Notes under the pieces: model-generated
What the model saw: only the letters and a program-made list of their open reading frames with translations
Databases searched by the model: none
What the model was told of the DNA's origin: nothing
Assembly: GCF_004923295.1 (NCBI RefSeq)
Contig: NZ_CP039635.1
Span: 640,501 to 704,500 of the forward strand
Source: Azospirillum sp. TSH100
Lineage (GTDB): Bacteria; Pseudomonadota; Alphaproteobacteria; Azospirillales; Azospirillaceae
Length of the DNA: 64,000 nucleotides
Direction of reading: 5' to 3'
Part shown: piece after piece, positions 38,437 through 47,052 of the stretch
Layout: each line of letters opens with the position of its first letter
Numbering within the stretch: the first letter of the stretch is position 1
Translations under genes and position numbers: made by a program

Positions 38437-38453
38437 ACTGGTTCTCTGGTTTG
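38437..38453. promoter_or_regulatory. Candidate GntR operator upstream of its own gene
   Basis: ACTGGTTCTCTGGTTTG lies 20 nt before the GntR start. It matches 13 of 17 positions with ATTGGTCTTCTGGTTCG at 41773-41789 before the idonate-type operon, and it shares the half-site with 42094-42104. Confidence 0.45.
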
Positions 38454-38502
38454 TAATCGCTCCAGTTGTTTAGGCATCCTTGACGGTGGAGTCAATCGCA
38501 GG

Positions 38503-38530
38503 CCCCGCCGGGCGTCTCCGCCCGGCGGGG
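38503..38530 (-). terminator. Strong hairpin after the sugar-acid operon
   Basis: Perfect 12-bp stem CCCCGCCGGGCG / CGCCCGGCGGGG with a 4-nt loop, 16 nt past the SDR stop on the minus strand. It lacks a T run, so it may attenuate rather than fully terminate transcription before the GntR gene. Confidence 0.6.
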
Positions 38531-38545
38531 TGGGAGGTCACGAGG

Positions 38546-39310
38546 TCAGTAGACGGCCATGATGCCGCCATCGACGAAGATCAGCTGTCCATTGACGAAA
38601 TCGGAGGCCGGCGAGGCGAGGAACACGGCCGTTCCGACCAGATCCGACGGATTGCCCCAGCGGCGGGCGGGCGTGCGCTTCTTCACCCAGCCGTCGAACT
38701 CCTCGTTCTCGATCAGCGGCTTGTTCATCTCGGTGACGATGTAGCCCGGACCGATGGCGTTGATCTGGACGTTGAACTCCGCCCATTCCGCCGTCATCGA
38801 TTTGGTCAGCAGGCGGATGCCGCCCTTGGCGGCGGCATAGGGCGCCACGGTGACGCGGGCCTGCTCGCTGGTCAGCGACCCGATGTTGATGATCTTGCCC
38901 GCCCGCCGCGCGACCATGCGGCGGCCCGCCTCGCGCCCGACGAGGAAGGCGCTGGTCAGGTTGGTGTCGATGACCTTGCGGAAGTCCGAAACCGGGAAAT
39001 CGACCAGCGGGCTGCGGATCTGGATGCCGGCGTTGTTGACCAGGATGTCGACGGAAATCCCCTGCTCGTCGAACCGGGCGAAGGCCTTCGCCACGGCGTC
39101 CTCGTCGGTCACGTCGAAGGCGGATTCATGGACGGTGTAGCCCTTGTCGCGCGCCCTGGCGGCGGCATCGGCGAGGGTGTCGGGGTTGATGTCGCTGAGG
39201 ATGATCGCGGCACCGGCCTCGGCCAGCCCTTCGGCGATGGCGTTGCCCAGCCCGCGGGCCGATCCGGTGACGAGGGCGGTCTTCCCGCTCAGATCGAACA
39301 TGGTGGTCAT
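38546..39310 (-). CDS. SDR, gluconate 5-dehydrogenase-like
   Basis: The 254-aa classical SDR has TGSARGLG (residues 15-22), NNAG (92-95), Ser145, Tyr158 and Lys162 (YAAAKGG). The sequence, especially KVIDTNLTSAFLVGREAGRR and GGIRLLTKSMTAEWA, resembles IdnO/Gno enzymes that interconvert 5-ketogluconate and gluconate. It lies in one minus-strand unit with an acid-sugar dehydratase-like gene (17-nt gap) and an L-idonate 5-dehydrogenase-like gene, which supports sugar-acid catabolism. The exact sugar is not provable from sequence. Confidence 0.85.
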   Translation of the reverse strand: MTTMFDLSGKTALVTGSARGLGNAIAEGLAEAGAAIILSDINPDTLADAAARARDKGYTVHESAFDVTDEDAVAKAFARFDEQGISVDILVNNAGIQIRSPLVDFPVSDFRKVIDTNLTSAFLVGREAGRRMVARRAGKIINIGSLTSEQARVTVAPYAAAKGGIRLLTKSMTAEWAEFNVQINAIGPGYIVTEMNKPLIENEEFDGWVKKRTPARRWGNPSDLVGTAVFLASPASDFVNGQLIFVDGGIMAVY

Positions 39311-39327
39311 GATGGTGGGTCTTCCGG

Positions 39328-40527
39328 TTAGAGGCTGGTGCGGCGAACGCGCAGATCGGGACGCTCGAAGACGGCCGGCAGCAGTTCGGTGCCGAGCCCC
39401 GGCCCTTCCATCGGCAGGACATGGCCGTCGACGATGCGGGGCACCTCGGTGACGAGTTCGGTGTACCAGCCGGTGTAGAAGGCCCGCACCGACTCCTGGA
39501 TCAGCGTGTTCGGGTTCGACAGCGAGGAATGGACCGCGGCGACATAGGCGACCGGACCGGTGCAGTCGTGCGGGGCGTAGGGACGATGGTAGGTGTCGGC
39601 GAGCGAGGCGATCTTGCGGCCCTCGGTGAGGCCGCCGGTCCACACCAGATCGGTCATCACCACGCCGATGGCGCCGGCTTCCAGCATGTCCTTGTAGGGG
39701 AAGCGCGATCCCAGCGTTTCCGAGGCGCAGATCGGCACGCTGGTCGAGGCGGCCAGCTCGGTCAGCGCGTTGACCGAGTTCATGCGGATCGGATCCTCGT
39801 ACCAGGTGGGATCGTAGTCCTCCAGGACGCGGGCGATCTTCTTGACGGTCGGCAGATTCCACAGGCAGTGGAATTCGACCATGATCTGCATGCGGTCGCC
39901 CACCGCCTTGCGGATCTTCTCGAACGGTTCGACGGCGCGCTTCATCTGCTCGGCGGTGATGAACCGGCCGTCGTTGGCGATGGCGGCCGGATCGAACGGC
40001 CAGATCTTCATGCCGGTGATGCCCTGTTCCAGCAGGCTTTCCGCCAGCCGGCCGGCATCGCTCATGAAGCCGTTCAGATCCTCGTACGGCCCCTCGCTGG
40101 AGCCCAGGTTCCAGGTGTCGACCGGCTTGATCCTGTTGGAGCGCACATAGCCGTAGCCGGCGCAGGTGTTGTAGACCGGCACCCGGTCGTGGCAAAGGCC
40201 GCCCAGCATCTGGTGCACCGGCTGGCCGCAGACCTTGCCGAGAATGTCCCACAGCGCGAGGTCGATGGCCGAGGCGGCGCGGTATTCGGCGCCGGTCGAG
40301 GACTGCGCCATCGGCAGGTTCACCAGTTCGCGGGCATGGGCCTCGATGCGCAGCGGATCCTTGCCGAGCAGGCGGGCGGCCAGCACGTCATGGATGTGCG
40401 CCTCGACCGCGCCGGCGCCGTAGAAGGTCTCGCCAAGGCCGACGATGCCGGCATCGGTGTGGACGCGGACCCAGACGACGTTGGAGAACTCGTCCGTCCT
40501 CAGTGTTTCCAGCTGCGTGATTTTCAT
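39328..40527 (-). CDS. Enolase-superfamily acid-sugar dehydratase (mandelate racemase/muconate lactonising group)
   Basis: The 399-aa TIM-barrel protein has Lys174 (GMKIWPFD), metal ligands Glu218 (VEFH), Glu244 (YEDPI) and Glu270 (SET), spaced 26 residues apart as in galactonate/mannonate-type dehydratases, and a His320 (PHDC) base with Asp293. The family removes water from aldonic or uronic acids to give 2-keto-3-deoxy acids. The middle gene of the operon. Which acid sugar it uses (for example idonate, galactarate or altronate) is open. Confidence 0.85.
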   Translation of the reverse strand: MKITQLETLRTDEFSNVVWVRVHTDAGIVGLGETFYGAGAVEAHIHDVLAARLLGKDPLRIEAHARELVNLPMAQSSTGAEYRAASAIDLALWDILGKVCGQPVHQMLGGLCHDRVPVYNTCAGYGYVRSNRIKPVDTWNLGSSEGPYEDLNGFMSDAGRLAESLLEQGITGMKIWPFDPAAIANDGRFITAEQMKRAVEPFEKIRKAVGDRMQIMVEFHCLWNLPTVKKIARVLEDYDPTWYEDPIRMNSVNALTELAASTSVPICASETLGSRFPYKDMLEAGAIGVVMTDLVWTGGLTEGRKIASLADTYHRPYAPHDCTGPVAYVAAVHSSLSNPNTLIQESVRAFYTGWYTELVTEVPRIVDGHVLPMEGPGLGTELLPAVFERPDLRVRRTSL

Positions 40528-40584
40528 GGAGCGCTCGCAAGGGTGGGGTGGGCTTGCGCCGTGCCGGGGCACGGCGCCGCCGGA

Positions 40585-41622
40585 TCAGAAGACGATCTGA
40601 ACCTTCATGTTGCTGTTGCGGTCATGCGCCGCGGCGAACGCCTCGGCCGCCGCCTCGAACGGGAACTGCGCCGTGGCCAGCGGCGACAGGTCGACGCCGC
40701 CGGTGGTCAGGGCGGACACCGCCCAGGCGAATTCCTCGTGGAAGCGGAAGGAGGTCTTGAACGTCACTTCCTTGGCGAGCAGCCGGTTCAGCGGAATCGG
40801 GGTGAGGCCGGGCGCCAGCATGCCGACCTGGACGACGGCGCCGCCGGGGCGGGTGCTGAGCACGCAGGTCTCCACCGCCCTGGCGCTGCCCGACGCTTCG
40901 AAGCAGACGTCGAAGCAGCCGCGGTCGGCCTGCCAGCGGTTGGGGGTTTCGCTGTCGGCCAGCACGTTGACGGTTTCATCGGCGCCGATTTGGGCGGCGA
41001 TTTCCAGCGGCTTGTCCGACAGGTCGGTGATGGTGATGTGCTCGGCACCCGCCCGGCGCGCGGCGACGGCGATCAGGCAGCCGATCGGCCCGGCGCCGGT
41101 GATCAGAACCCGCCGCCCGAGCAGGCTGCCGGCCTGCGCCACCGCATGGAGGGCGACGGCGAAGGGCTCGGCGAAGACCAGATTGGTGTGCTTCGTGTCG
41201 GCGGGCACCGGGAAGCACTGGAAATCGCGCACCACCAGCGTTTCACGGAAGGCGCCCTGGACATGGGGGAAGCGCGAGGCGCTGCCGAAGAAGATCATGT
41301 TGGCGCAGAGATTTTCCCGGCCGCCCAGGCAGTGCGGGCAGGTCCGGCACGGCTTGCCGGGATTGACGGCGACGCGGTCGCCGATCCTGGTCCGGGTGAC
41401 GTCGGGGCCGACCTCGACGACATCGCCGCTGATCTCGTGGCCCAGGATCATCGGCTCCCGGACGTTGAAATCGCCGACACGGCCTTCGAAGAAATAATGG
41501 AGATCCGACCCGCAGATGCCGCCGGCAGCGATCCTGACGCGGACCTCTCCCGGTTTCAAAGCCGGTTCGTCGAGCGTTTCAAGGCGAAGGTCCTTTTGTC
41601 CATGCAGAACACAGCCGCGCAT
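40585..41622 (-). CDS. Zinc-dependent L-idonate 5-dehydrogenase-like alcohol dehydrogenase
   Basis: The 345-aa MDR protein has catalytic zinc ligands Cys37, His62 and Glu63 (GHE), structural-zinc cysteines 92, 95, 98 and 106, and a Rossmann motif GAGPIG. ICGSDLHYFFEGRVGDF is close to IdnD and related idonate/sorbitol dehydrogenases. CAGGAG precedes the ATG. First gene of the minus-strand sugar-acid operon, so it probably oxidises an L-idonate-like acid to a 5-keto acid that the SDR then reduces. Confidence 0.83.
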   Translation of the reverse strand: MRGCVLHGQKDLRLETLDEPALKPGEVRVRIAAGGICGSDLHYFFEGRVGDFNVREPMILGHEISGDVVEVGPDVTRTRIGDRVAVNPGKPCRTCPHCLGGRENLCANMIFFGSASRFPHVQGAFRETLVVRDFQCFPVPADTKHTNLVFAEPFAVALHAVAQAGSLLGRRVLITGAGPIGCLIAVAARRAGAEHITITDLSDKPLEIAAQIGADETVNVLADSETPNRWQADRGCFDVCFEASGSARAVETCVLSTRPGGAVVQVGMLAPGLTPIPLNRLLAKEVTFKTSFRFHEEFAWAVSALTTGGVDLSPLATAQFPFEAAAEAFAAAHDRNSNMKVQIVF

Positions 41623-41759
41623 CTGGTCTCTCCTGAAAGGTAACGGCGCGCCGTCGCGCCTCGTGTCCGTGTGGGATGCGGTCCGATTATCCGATCCGCG
41701 GGCACTTCGTGCGTTGCCGGGGTGCCCGGCAGAGGCGGTGGTGCGTATCTGGTAAAGTG

Positions 41760-41789
41760 GACCAATATGCAAATTGGTCTTCTGGTTCG
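41760..41789. promoter_or_regulatory. Candidate GntR operator before the idonate-type operon
   Basis: An inverted repeat GACCAAT-ATGCAA-ATTGGTC (41760-41779) overlaps ATTGGTCTTCTGGTTCG (41773-41789). The ATTGGT half-sites resemble those of UxuR/ExuR-type FCD regulators. It lies 138 bp upstream of the dehydrogenase start. Confidence 0.5.
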
Positions 41790-42084
41790 ATGATTATGCC
41801 GGCTGCGCGGGCTTGTCAACATGGGCGTGTTCGGCCTTGTGGCCGGTGTCGGCGGCATAGGGCGGCGACGATTGCCGGCCTGCCGGGGGCGTCAGGAAAA
41901 ATATGACGTTCTATCAACGGGATGGGCGTGAACATCCAAGCGGAGGGTTCTGCCGGGCCGGGGACTCGGTCGATGAAGGACCGGGCAGTCAAGGCTCTGC
42001 CCTGCGACCGTCGGTCGCACGTTCACAAAACATTTTGTGCATCCAGCGTTATGCAGTTGACAGGCCCTGGCCCGGTGCACTATC

Positions 42085-42105
42085 CACTGGAATAGAAGAC
42101 CAGTG
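42085..42105. promoter_or_regulatory. Candidate GntR operator before the hydroxyacid dehydrogenase operon
   Basis: Perfect 6-bp arms CACTGG (42085-42090) and CCAGTG (42100-42105) with a 9-nt spacer. AGAAGACCAGT inside it matches the complement of the other two candidate sites (AGAAGACCAAT and AGAGAACCAGT). Confidence 0.45.
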
Positions 42106-42321
42106 TACCAATTGCCCAATTCTCGGCGGCCGGTCCGGCAGATGCCTAAGGACGCAGGGGCGGCATGGGGTGCCTTGCGCCGCCGCCCGCGATAAGAAGC
42201 ATCCGGAGCGTGAACGGACCGGGACAGGGCATCGGATCCGGTCGGGCAATCAATCCATTCCGCTGACCGCAGCGCTCCGTCGCTGCGGAATTCGGCGGGA
42301 ACACCATCGAGGGGGAAAACC

Positions 42322-43362
42322 ATGAGTGCCAAGCCCAAGGGGAAATCGCAGGCCGGCGGGGGCAACGCTCCGCCCGTGTCCCCCCTCCGCGTGGTGATTG
42401 CCGACGCCAACTTCCTGCCCCACCGCGCCTTGATGGAGGCGCAGCTTCCCGCGGGCACCGTCGTGTCCTGGCATCCCGCCTTCGACGAGGCGGCGGTCGC
42501 GGCCGACCTGCCGGGCGCCGAAATCTTCGTCGGTCCGCGCTTCACCGCCGCGATGGGGGCCGCCGCCGATTGCCTGCGGCTGGTCCATGTCGGCGGTGCC
42601 GGCTATGACGGCATCGACGGCAAGGCGCTGCCCGATGGCGTGCTGTGTGCCAACACCTTCTGTCACGAATCCTCGATCGCCGAATATGTGGCGGCGACCA
42701 GCGTCGTCATGCGCCGCCAGCTTCTGCAACAGGACCGCGAACTGCGCAGGGGGCACTGGGATTCCTCCGTCTACGAAGCGCAGCGCTCCCAACTGGGGTC
42801 GCTGGCCGGCGCCACCGTCGGCATCGTCGGGTACGGTCACATCGGATCGCATGTCTGGCGGCTGATGCGGGCGTTCGGCGCCTCCGGCGTCGCCGTCACC
42901 TCACGGCCCGCCAGGGCCGAAGGAGAAGGGTTGAACTGGGTCGCCGGCACCGACGGTCTCGACCGCCTGCTCGCGGAAAGCGATATCGTCGTGCTGTGCC
43001 TGCCGCTGCTGCCGGAGACGCGCCACCTCATCGGCAAGGCCCAGCTTGCGGCGATGAAGCCCGATGCCTTGCTGGTCAATGTCAGCCGCGGCCCGCTGGT
43101 CGATCCCGAGGCGCTTTACGACGCGCTGAAGGAACGCCGCATCGGCGGTGCCGTCATCGACGTGTGGTACCAGTACCCGACCGGCGGCGCCCATGCCCAG
43201 CCGGCGGCACTGCCCTTCGACACGCTCGACAACATTCTGATGACGCCGCACATCTCCGGGGTCACCACCCAGACCTTCCAGGGCCGCGTGCGCGACGTCG
43301 CCGCGAACATCGCCCGGCTGGCGGCGGGAGAGCCGCTGCGCAATCTGGTCAGCCCCCGCTGA
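42322..43362 (+). CDS. D-isomer-specific 2-hydroxyacid dehydrogenase
   Basis: The 346-aa protein has the NAD-binding domain with GIVGYGHIGS near residues 168-177, Arg of NVSRGPLVD near 256, and the catalytic His of TPHISGVT near 309. It probably interconverts a 2-keto acid and a D-2-hydroxy acid, for example a glyoxylate/hydroxypyruvate-type or sugar-acid substrate. GAGGGGGAAAACC precedes ATG 42322. First of a plus-strand set with an MHS permease and a DUF4862 protein. Confidence 0.88.
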   Translation: MSAKPKGKSQAGGGNAPPVSPLRVVIADANFLPHRALMEAQLPAGTVVSWHPAFDEAAVAADLPGAEIFVGPRFTAAMGAAADCLRLVHVGGAGYDGIDGKALPDGVLCANTFCHESSIAEYVAATSVVMRRQLLQQDRELRRGHWDSSVYEAQRSQLGSLAGATVGIVGYGHIGSHVWRLMRAFGASGVAVTSRPARAEGEGLNWVAGTDGLDRLLAESDIVVLCLPLLPETRHLIGKAQLAAMKPDALLVNVSRGPLVDPEALYDALKERRIGGAVIDVWYQYPTGGAHAQPAALPFDTLDNILMTPHISGVTTQTFQGRVRDVAANIARLAAGEPLRNLVSPR

Positions 43363-43565
43363 ACGCCGGCTGACACCGTCGCGGGCTTGCCCGGCGGCAA
43401 GCCCGGCCACGTCAAACCGTTGGGCCAACCGCTGGCCCATTCGCTGGCGCCGTACCGCCGGCTTGTCCATCGCCGGCACCCTCACGATCGCGCCCCTCAT
43501 CGCGCGGCTCAGGCCGTGCACGCTCATTGCTCCACCGCTGCGGTGGTTGATGAAGGAAGCAGGAC

Positions 43566-44981
43566 ATGTCTCAGATATCCAGCTCCATCGCGGAAACCGA
43601 ACGGATCGCCCGGGCAGATGCCCCTGCCGCCGCTCCTGCCGCCGACGCGCCTGCCGATGCCAAGAATGTGCGCCGTGCCGCGCTGGCGGGGCTCATCGGC
43701 ACGATGCTCGAAAATTACGATTTCGTGATCTACGGCACCGCCTCCGCCCTGATCTTCAGCAAGCTGTTCTTCCCGACGATCTCCCCGGCGGCCGGCATCA
43801 TCGCCGCCTTCGGCGCCTATGCCATCGGTTTCCTCGCCCGGCCGCTCGGCGGCCTCTTCTTCTCCCATTACGGCGAGAAGTTCGGCCGCAAGTGGGTGCT
43901 GGTCACCACCCTGTTCCTGATGGGCGGGGCGACCTTCGCCATCGGCTGCCTGCCGACCTACGAGACGGCGGGCGTCTGGGCGCCGCTGCTGCTGGTGCTC
44001 TGCCGCTTCTTCCAGGGCTTCGGAGCGGGCGCCGAGCAGTCCGGCGGCGCCACGCTGCTGACCGAAACGGCCCCGCTGGGCCAGCGCGGACGGCTGTCGT
44101 CGCTGATCATGGTGGGTGCGGCCTTCGGCACCGCGCTGGGGGCCATCGCCTGGATCGGCGTGCAGCAGCTTCCCAACGAGGCGCTGATGAGCTGGGGCTG
44201 GCGTGCCATCTTCTGGAGCAGCATCCTCGTCACCATCGCCGCCTTCGTCATCCGGCTGAAACTCGCCGAAAGCCCCGTCTTCACGGAGCTGAAGAAGAAG
44301 GTGGATGTCCGCAACCAGGCTCCGCTCCGCGTCGTCGCGAAGCATGGCAAGAAGAACGTCATCAAGGTCATTCTGATGAACTGGGGCGTGTCGACCCAGT
44401 CCTACACCTATCAGGTCTTCATGATCTCCTACCTGATCAATGTGGTGGGGGTCGATACGCACTTCGTTCCGCCGGTCCAGCTTGCCGCCGCCATCGCCGC
44501 GTCCTTCGCCGCCTTTCTGACCGGCAGCCTGTCCGACCGTTTCGGACGCCGCCGGATGACGCTGGTGCTGACCGGAATCCTCGTCGTTACGCCGTTTCTC
44601 GTCTTCCCCGGCCTCAACACCGGCTCGCCGGTCCTGATCACCGCCATCATCGTGTTCGGTTACATGGTCGCCGCCCAGGGCGTGACCGGCGTGCACATGA
44701 GCTTCTTCCCCGAGATCTTCGGCAGCCGCTACCGCTATGCCGGCGTGACCCTGGGCCGGGAGTTCTCGTCGATCATCGGTGGCGGCATCGCCCCGCTGCT
44801 GTGCGCCTCCCTGCTGGCCTGGTACGGCAATTCCTGGGTTCCGGTCGCGATCTACATGGCCGTCACCATGCTGGTGTCGTTCCTGGCCACCTACTCGCTG
44901 CCCGAAACCCTCGACCGCGACCTGAACACGGCGACGGATGCCGAATGGGGCGAAGCGCGGCCTTCCACCGGCCGTGCCTGA
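43566..44981 (+). CDS. MFS transporter, metabolite:H+ symporter (MHS) family
   Basis: The 471-aa carrier has 12 predicted helices and an Ala/Asp-rich N-terminal tail. GTMLENYDFVIYGTASAL, GGLFFSHYGEKFGRKWVL and FFQGFGAGAEQSGGATLL are typical of MHS carriers for organic acids (citrate, shikimate, 2-oxoglutarate, proline-betaine group). In this cluster it presumably imports the sugar acid or a related carboxylate. 203 nt separate it from the dehydrogenase. Confidence 0.9.
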   Translation: MSQISSSIAETERIARADAPAAAPAADAPADAKNVRRAALAGLIGTMLENYDFVIYGTASALIFSKLFFPTISPAAGIIAAFGAYAIGFLARPLGGLFFSHYGEKFGRKWVLVTTLFLMGGATFAIGCLPTYETAGVWAPLLLVLCRFFQGFGAGAEQSGGATLLTETAPLGQRGRLSSLIMVGAAFGTALGAIAWIGVQQLPNEALMSWGWRAIFWSSILVTIAAFVIRLKLAESPVFTELKKKVDVRNQAPLRVVAKHGKKNVIKVILMNWGVSTQSYTYQVFMISYLINVVGVDTHFVPPVQLAAAIAASFAAFLTGSLSDRFGRRRMTLVLTGILVVTPFLVFPGLNTGSPVLITAIIVFGYMVAAQGVTGVHMSFFPEIFGSRYRYAGVTLGREFSSIIGGGIAPLLCASLLAWYGNSWVPVAIYMAVTMLVSFLATYSLPETLDRDLNTATDAEWGEARPSTGRA

Positions 44982-45090
44982 CCGCCGTCCGCGCCTGACC
45001 CGTGCGACGGCCGGTGCGGGGGGGCGCGATCCGGGATTGCGCCCCCCGCAGCCGTGAAAAACTGCCCGCGATAGAAAAGGGGCGACAGCC

Positions 45091-46053
45091 ATGACCATCG
45101 AGCATCGTTCCAAGCCCCTCCGCGTCGTCGGCGCCTATGCCGCCCAGCCGGATGAGGCTCATGAGCGCAGGGCGTTTCTGGAGGAGGTTCTCTCTCTTCC
45201 CGGTGTCGACGGCCTGGAGATTTCCTGGGGCGCGCCCGGTTGGGAGCAGGATGCCCCCCTTCTGGCCGATGTTTCTGGCAATCGGGAAAGTCGGGGAGGG
45301 CATGTGCTGACCCTGATCGGGGCTGCGGCGACGATGGCCGCCAAGGCTCCGTCCGTCGGTTTGGCCTCTCCCGATCCCGATGGACGCGAGCGGGCCGTCC
45401 GGCTGGTCGCGTCGGCCCGCGAGGCCGCCCTGGATTGCCTGGCGCGCGGACAGCGCATCGTCGGCGTCGAGCTTCATTCGTTCCCGACCCTGGCGCAGGC
45501 CGATGCCGGGCCGGGTGGAGACGCGCTGGAGCGGTCGCTGTGCGAGATTCTGGGGTGGGACTGGGGCGGCGTCGCCGTCGTCCTCGAACATTGCGACGCC
45601 CGCACCGCGACCTTGCCCTGGCAGAAGGGCCTGCTTCCCCTCGACATCGAGATCCAGGCCGTAGCCGCAGCTGCGGCTATGTCGCCGACCCCCACGGGAA
45701 TGGCGGTGAACTGGGGCCGCTCGGCAATCGAGGAGCGGGACGCGACGGCGCCCGAACGGCATGTGCATCGCCTGCGCTCCGCCGGTTTGCTGCGGGGAGT
45801 GATGTTTTCCGGTGCGACGGATCGCGATGGCGCTTACGGCATGGCCTGGAGCGACGTGCATCCGCCGCTCCGCGAGCAGGTGCCCGATTCCGTCATGGAC
45901 CGGTTCAAGGTGGCGGCGGCGCTCGAAGCCGCCGGCGCGGGCCTGCTCTACGAAGGAGTCAAGGTCGCGGTGCGGCCGCCGCAAACCACCGTGAAGGATC
46001 GCATCGCCGCAATCCGCGGCACGCTCGCCGCCCTCGATGGCACGTCACCCTGA
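45091..46053 (+). CDS. DUF4862 family protein
   Basis: The 320-aa soluble protein without signal peptide. The N-terminal LRVVGAYAAQPDEAHERRAF, the central GVAVVLEHCDARTATLPWQK and the C-terminal LEAAGAGLLYEGVKVAVRPP fit DUF4862, a family of unknown function that looks like a TIM-barrel sugar-phosphate isomerase/epimerase relative (alternating strand-helix with EISW, VELHSF, VLEHCD, NWGRS). It lies 109 nt after the MHS permease, so it may act on the imported sugar acid. That is inference; no activity is established. Confidence 0.75.
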   Translation: MTIEHRSKPLRVVGAYAAQPDEAHERRAFLEEVLSLPGVDGLEISWGAPGWEQDAPLLADVSGNRESRGGHVLTLIGAAATMAAKAPSVGLASPDPDGRERAVRLVASAREAALDCLARGQRIVGVELHSFPTLAQADAGPGGDALERSLCEILGWDWGGVAVVLEHCDARTATLPWQKGLLPLDIEIQAVAAAAAMSPTPTGMAVNWGRSAIEERDATAPERHVHRLRSAGLLRGVMFSGATDRDGAYGMAWSDVHPPLREQVPDSVMDRFKVAAALEAAGAGLLYEGVKVAVRPPQTTVKDRIAAIRGTLAALDGTSP

Positions 46054-46235
46054 CCGCGGCCTTGGTGCAGAACCCGGCTTGCTGACGGATTTCGCCCACA
46101 GGCGATGGAGATCAGGCGACCTGTGCGGGCAGAGTGCGGGCGCGCAGGCTGCGTCCGATCAAAACCTCGGAGCGAAGCATCGCCACCTCGACCAACGATC
46201 TCCTGCCATATTGGACGGCTCGCTGCACCAGGGTT

Positions 46236-47045
46236 TCAGGGGCGGGACTCGTGACGCCGGTTGCGGTGCTGGGCGAGGCTGACGTCGAAATGCGGGGCGG
46301 CGCCGTCGGCGACCTCGATGAAGCGGCCCCGCACCCGGAAGACCGTCTCGATCAGGCCGCTGCCGGCCAGCGCGGCCGGCGGGCCGTCGAACATCAGGGT
46401 TCCCTGCCGCAGCAGGGAAATGGCGTCGCACACCGCCATCGCCTGATTGATGTCATGGATCGCCATGACGACCGCGACGCCCCGTTCCCGGCTCAGCCGG
46501 TGGACGAGGTCGAGCACCTCGACCTGATGGCCGATGTCGAGGAAGGAGGTCGGCTCGTCCAGCAGCAGAACCCGGGCCTGCTGGGCCAGCGCCGCGGCGA
46601 TCCAGGCGCGCTGGCGCTCGCCGCCCGACAGCTCGCGCAGGCCGCGATCGGCCAGCGCGGTCAGGCCGGTGCCGCCCAGCGCCCAGCCGATCGCCTCCTC
46701 ATCCTCGGGGGAATAGCGGCGGAACAGCCCGACATGGGCGAAGCGCCCCTGGCGGACCAGCTGCTCGACGGTCATGTCCTCCGGTGCGGCGGGCTGTTGC
46801 GGCAGATAGGCCAGCTTCCGCGCCAGCGCGCGGCGGGGCAGGGCGTGGACGGGCTGTCCGTCGATCTCCACCCGCCCGCCGGTCGGGCGGATCAGTCCGG
46901 CGATGCTTTGCAGCGCCGTGCTCTTGCCCGAACCGTTCGGCCCGATCAGGCCGCGGATCTCGCCGGGCTGGAGCGACAGGCGGAAATCCGTCAGCGCCCG
47001 GTGGCTGCCATAGACGACGGACAGGTCGGAACAGAGAACCGGCAT
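46236..47045 (-). CDS. ABC transporter ATP-binding protein, siderophore/cobalamin (FecE/BtuD) type
   Basis: The 269-aa ATPase has Walker A GPNGSGKST (residues 35-43), Q-loop YLPQQP, signature LSGGERQR, Walker B RVLLLDEPT, and the switch His in MAIHDINQ. ALQSIAGLIRPTGGRVEIDG is typical of the FecE subfamily. It ends a minus-strand operon MATE - binding protein - permease - permease - ATPase. The C-terminal 30 residues are basic and variable. Confidence 0.92.
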   Translation of the reverse strand: MPVLCSDLSVVYGSHRALTDFRLSLQPGEIRGLIGPNGSGKSTALQSIAGLIRPTGGRVEIDGQPVHALPRRALARKLAYLPQQPAAPEDMTVEQLVRQGRFAHVGLFRRYSPEDEEAIGWALGGTGLTALADRGLRELSGGERQRAWIAAALAQQARVLLLDEPTSFLDIGHQVEVLDLVHRLSRERGVAVVMAIHDINQAMAVCDAISLLRQGTLMFDGPPAALAGSGLIETVFRVRGRFIEVADGAAPHFDVSLAQHRNRRHESRP

Positions 47046-47052
47046 GCTACCC

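Larger units (their letters stand above)
41623..42321. other. Divergent regulatory region of the sugar-acid cluster
   Basis: About 700 bp between the idonate-type operon (minus) and the hydroxyacid dehydrogenase (plus). It is AT-richer in 41750-41800 and 42020-42120, where the inverted repeats listed separately lie, plus a palindrome CACAAAA-CA-TTTTGTG at 42024-42039. Open frames through it have no recognisable family. Confidence 0.55.

Noticed and set aside
41903..42325. 140-codon plus-strand frame in the sugar-acid control region
   Set aside because: Low-complexity composition, no homology, and it covers candidate operators.
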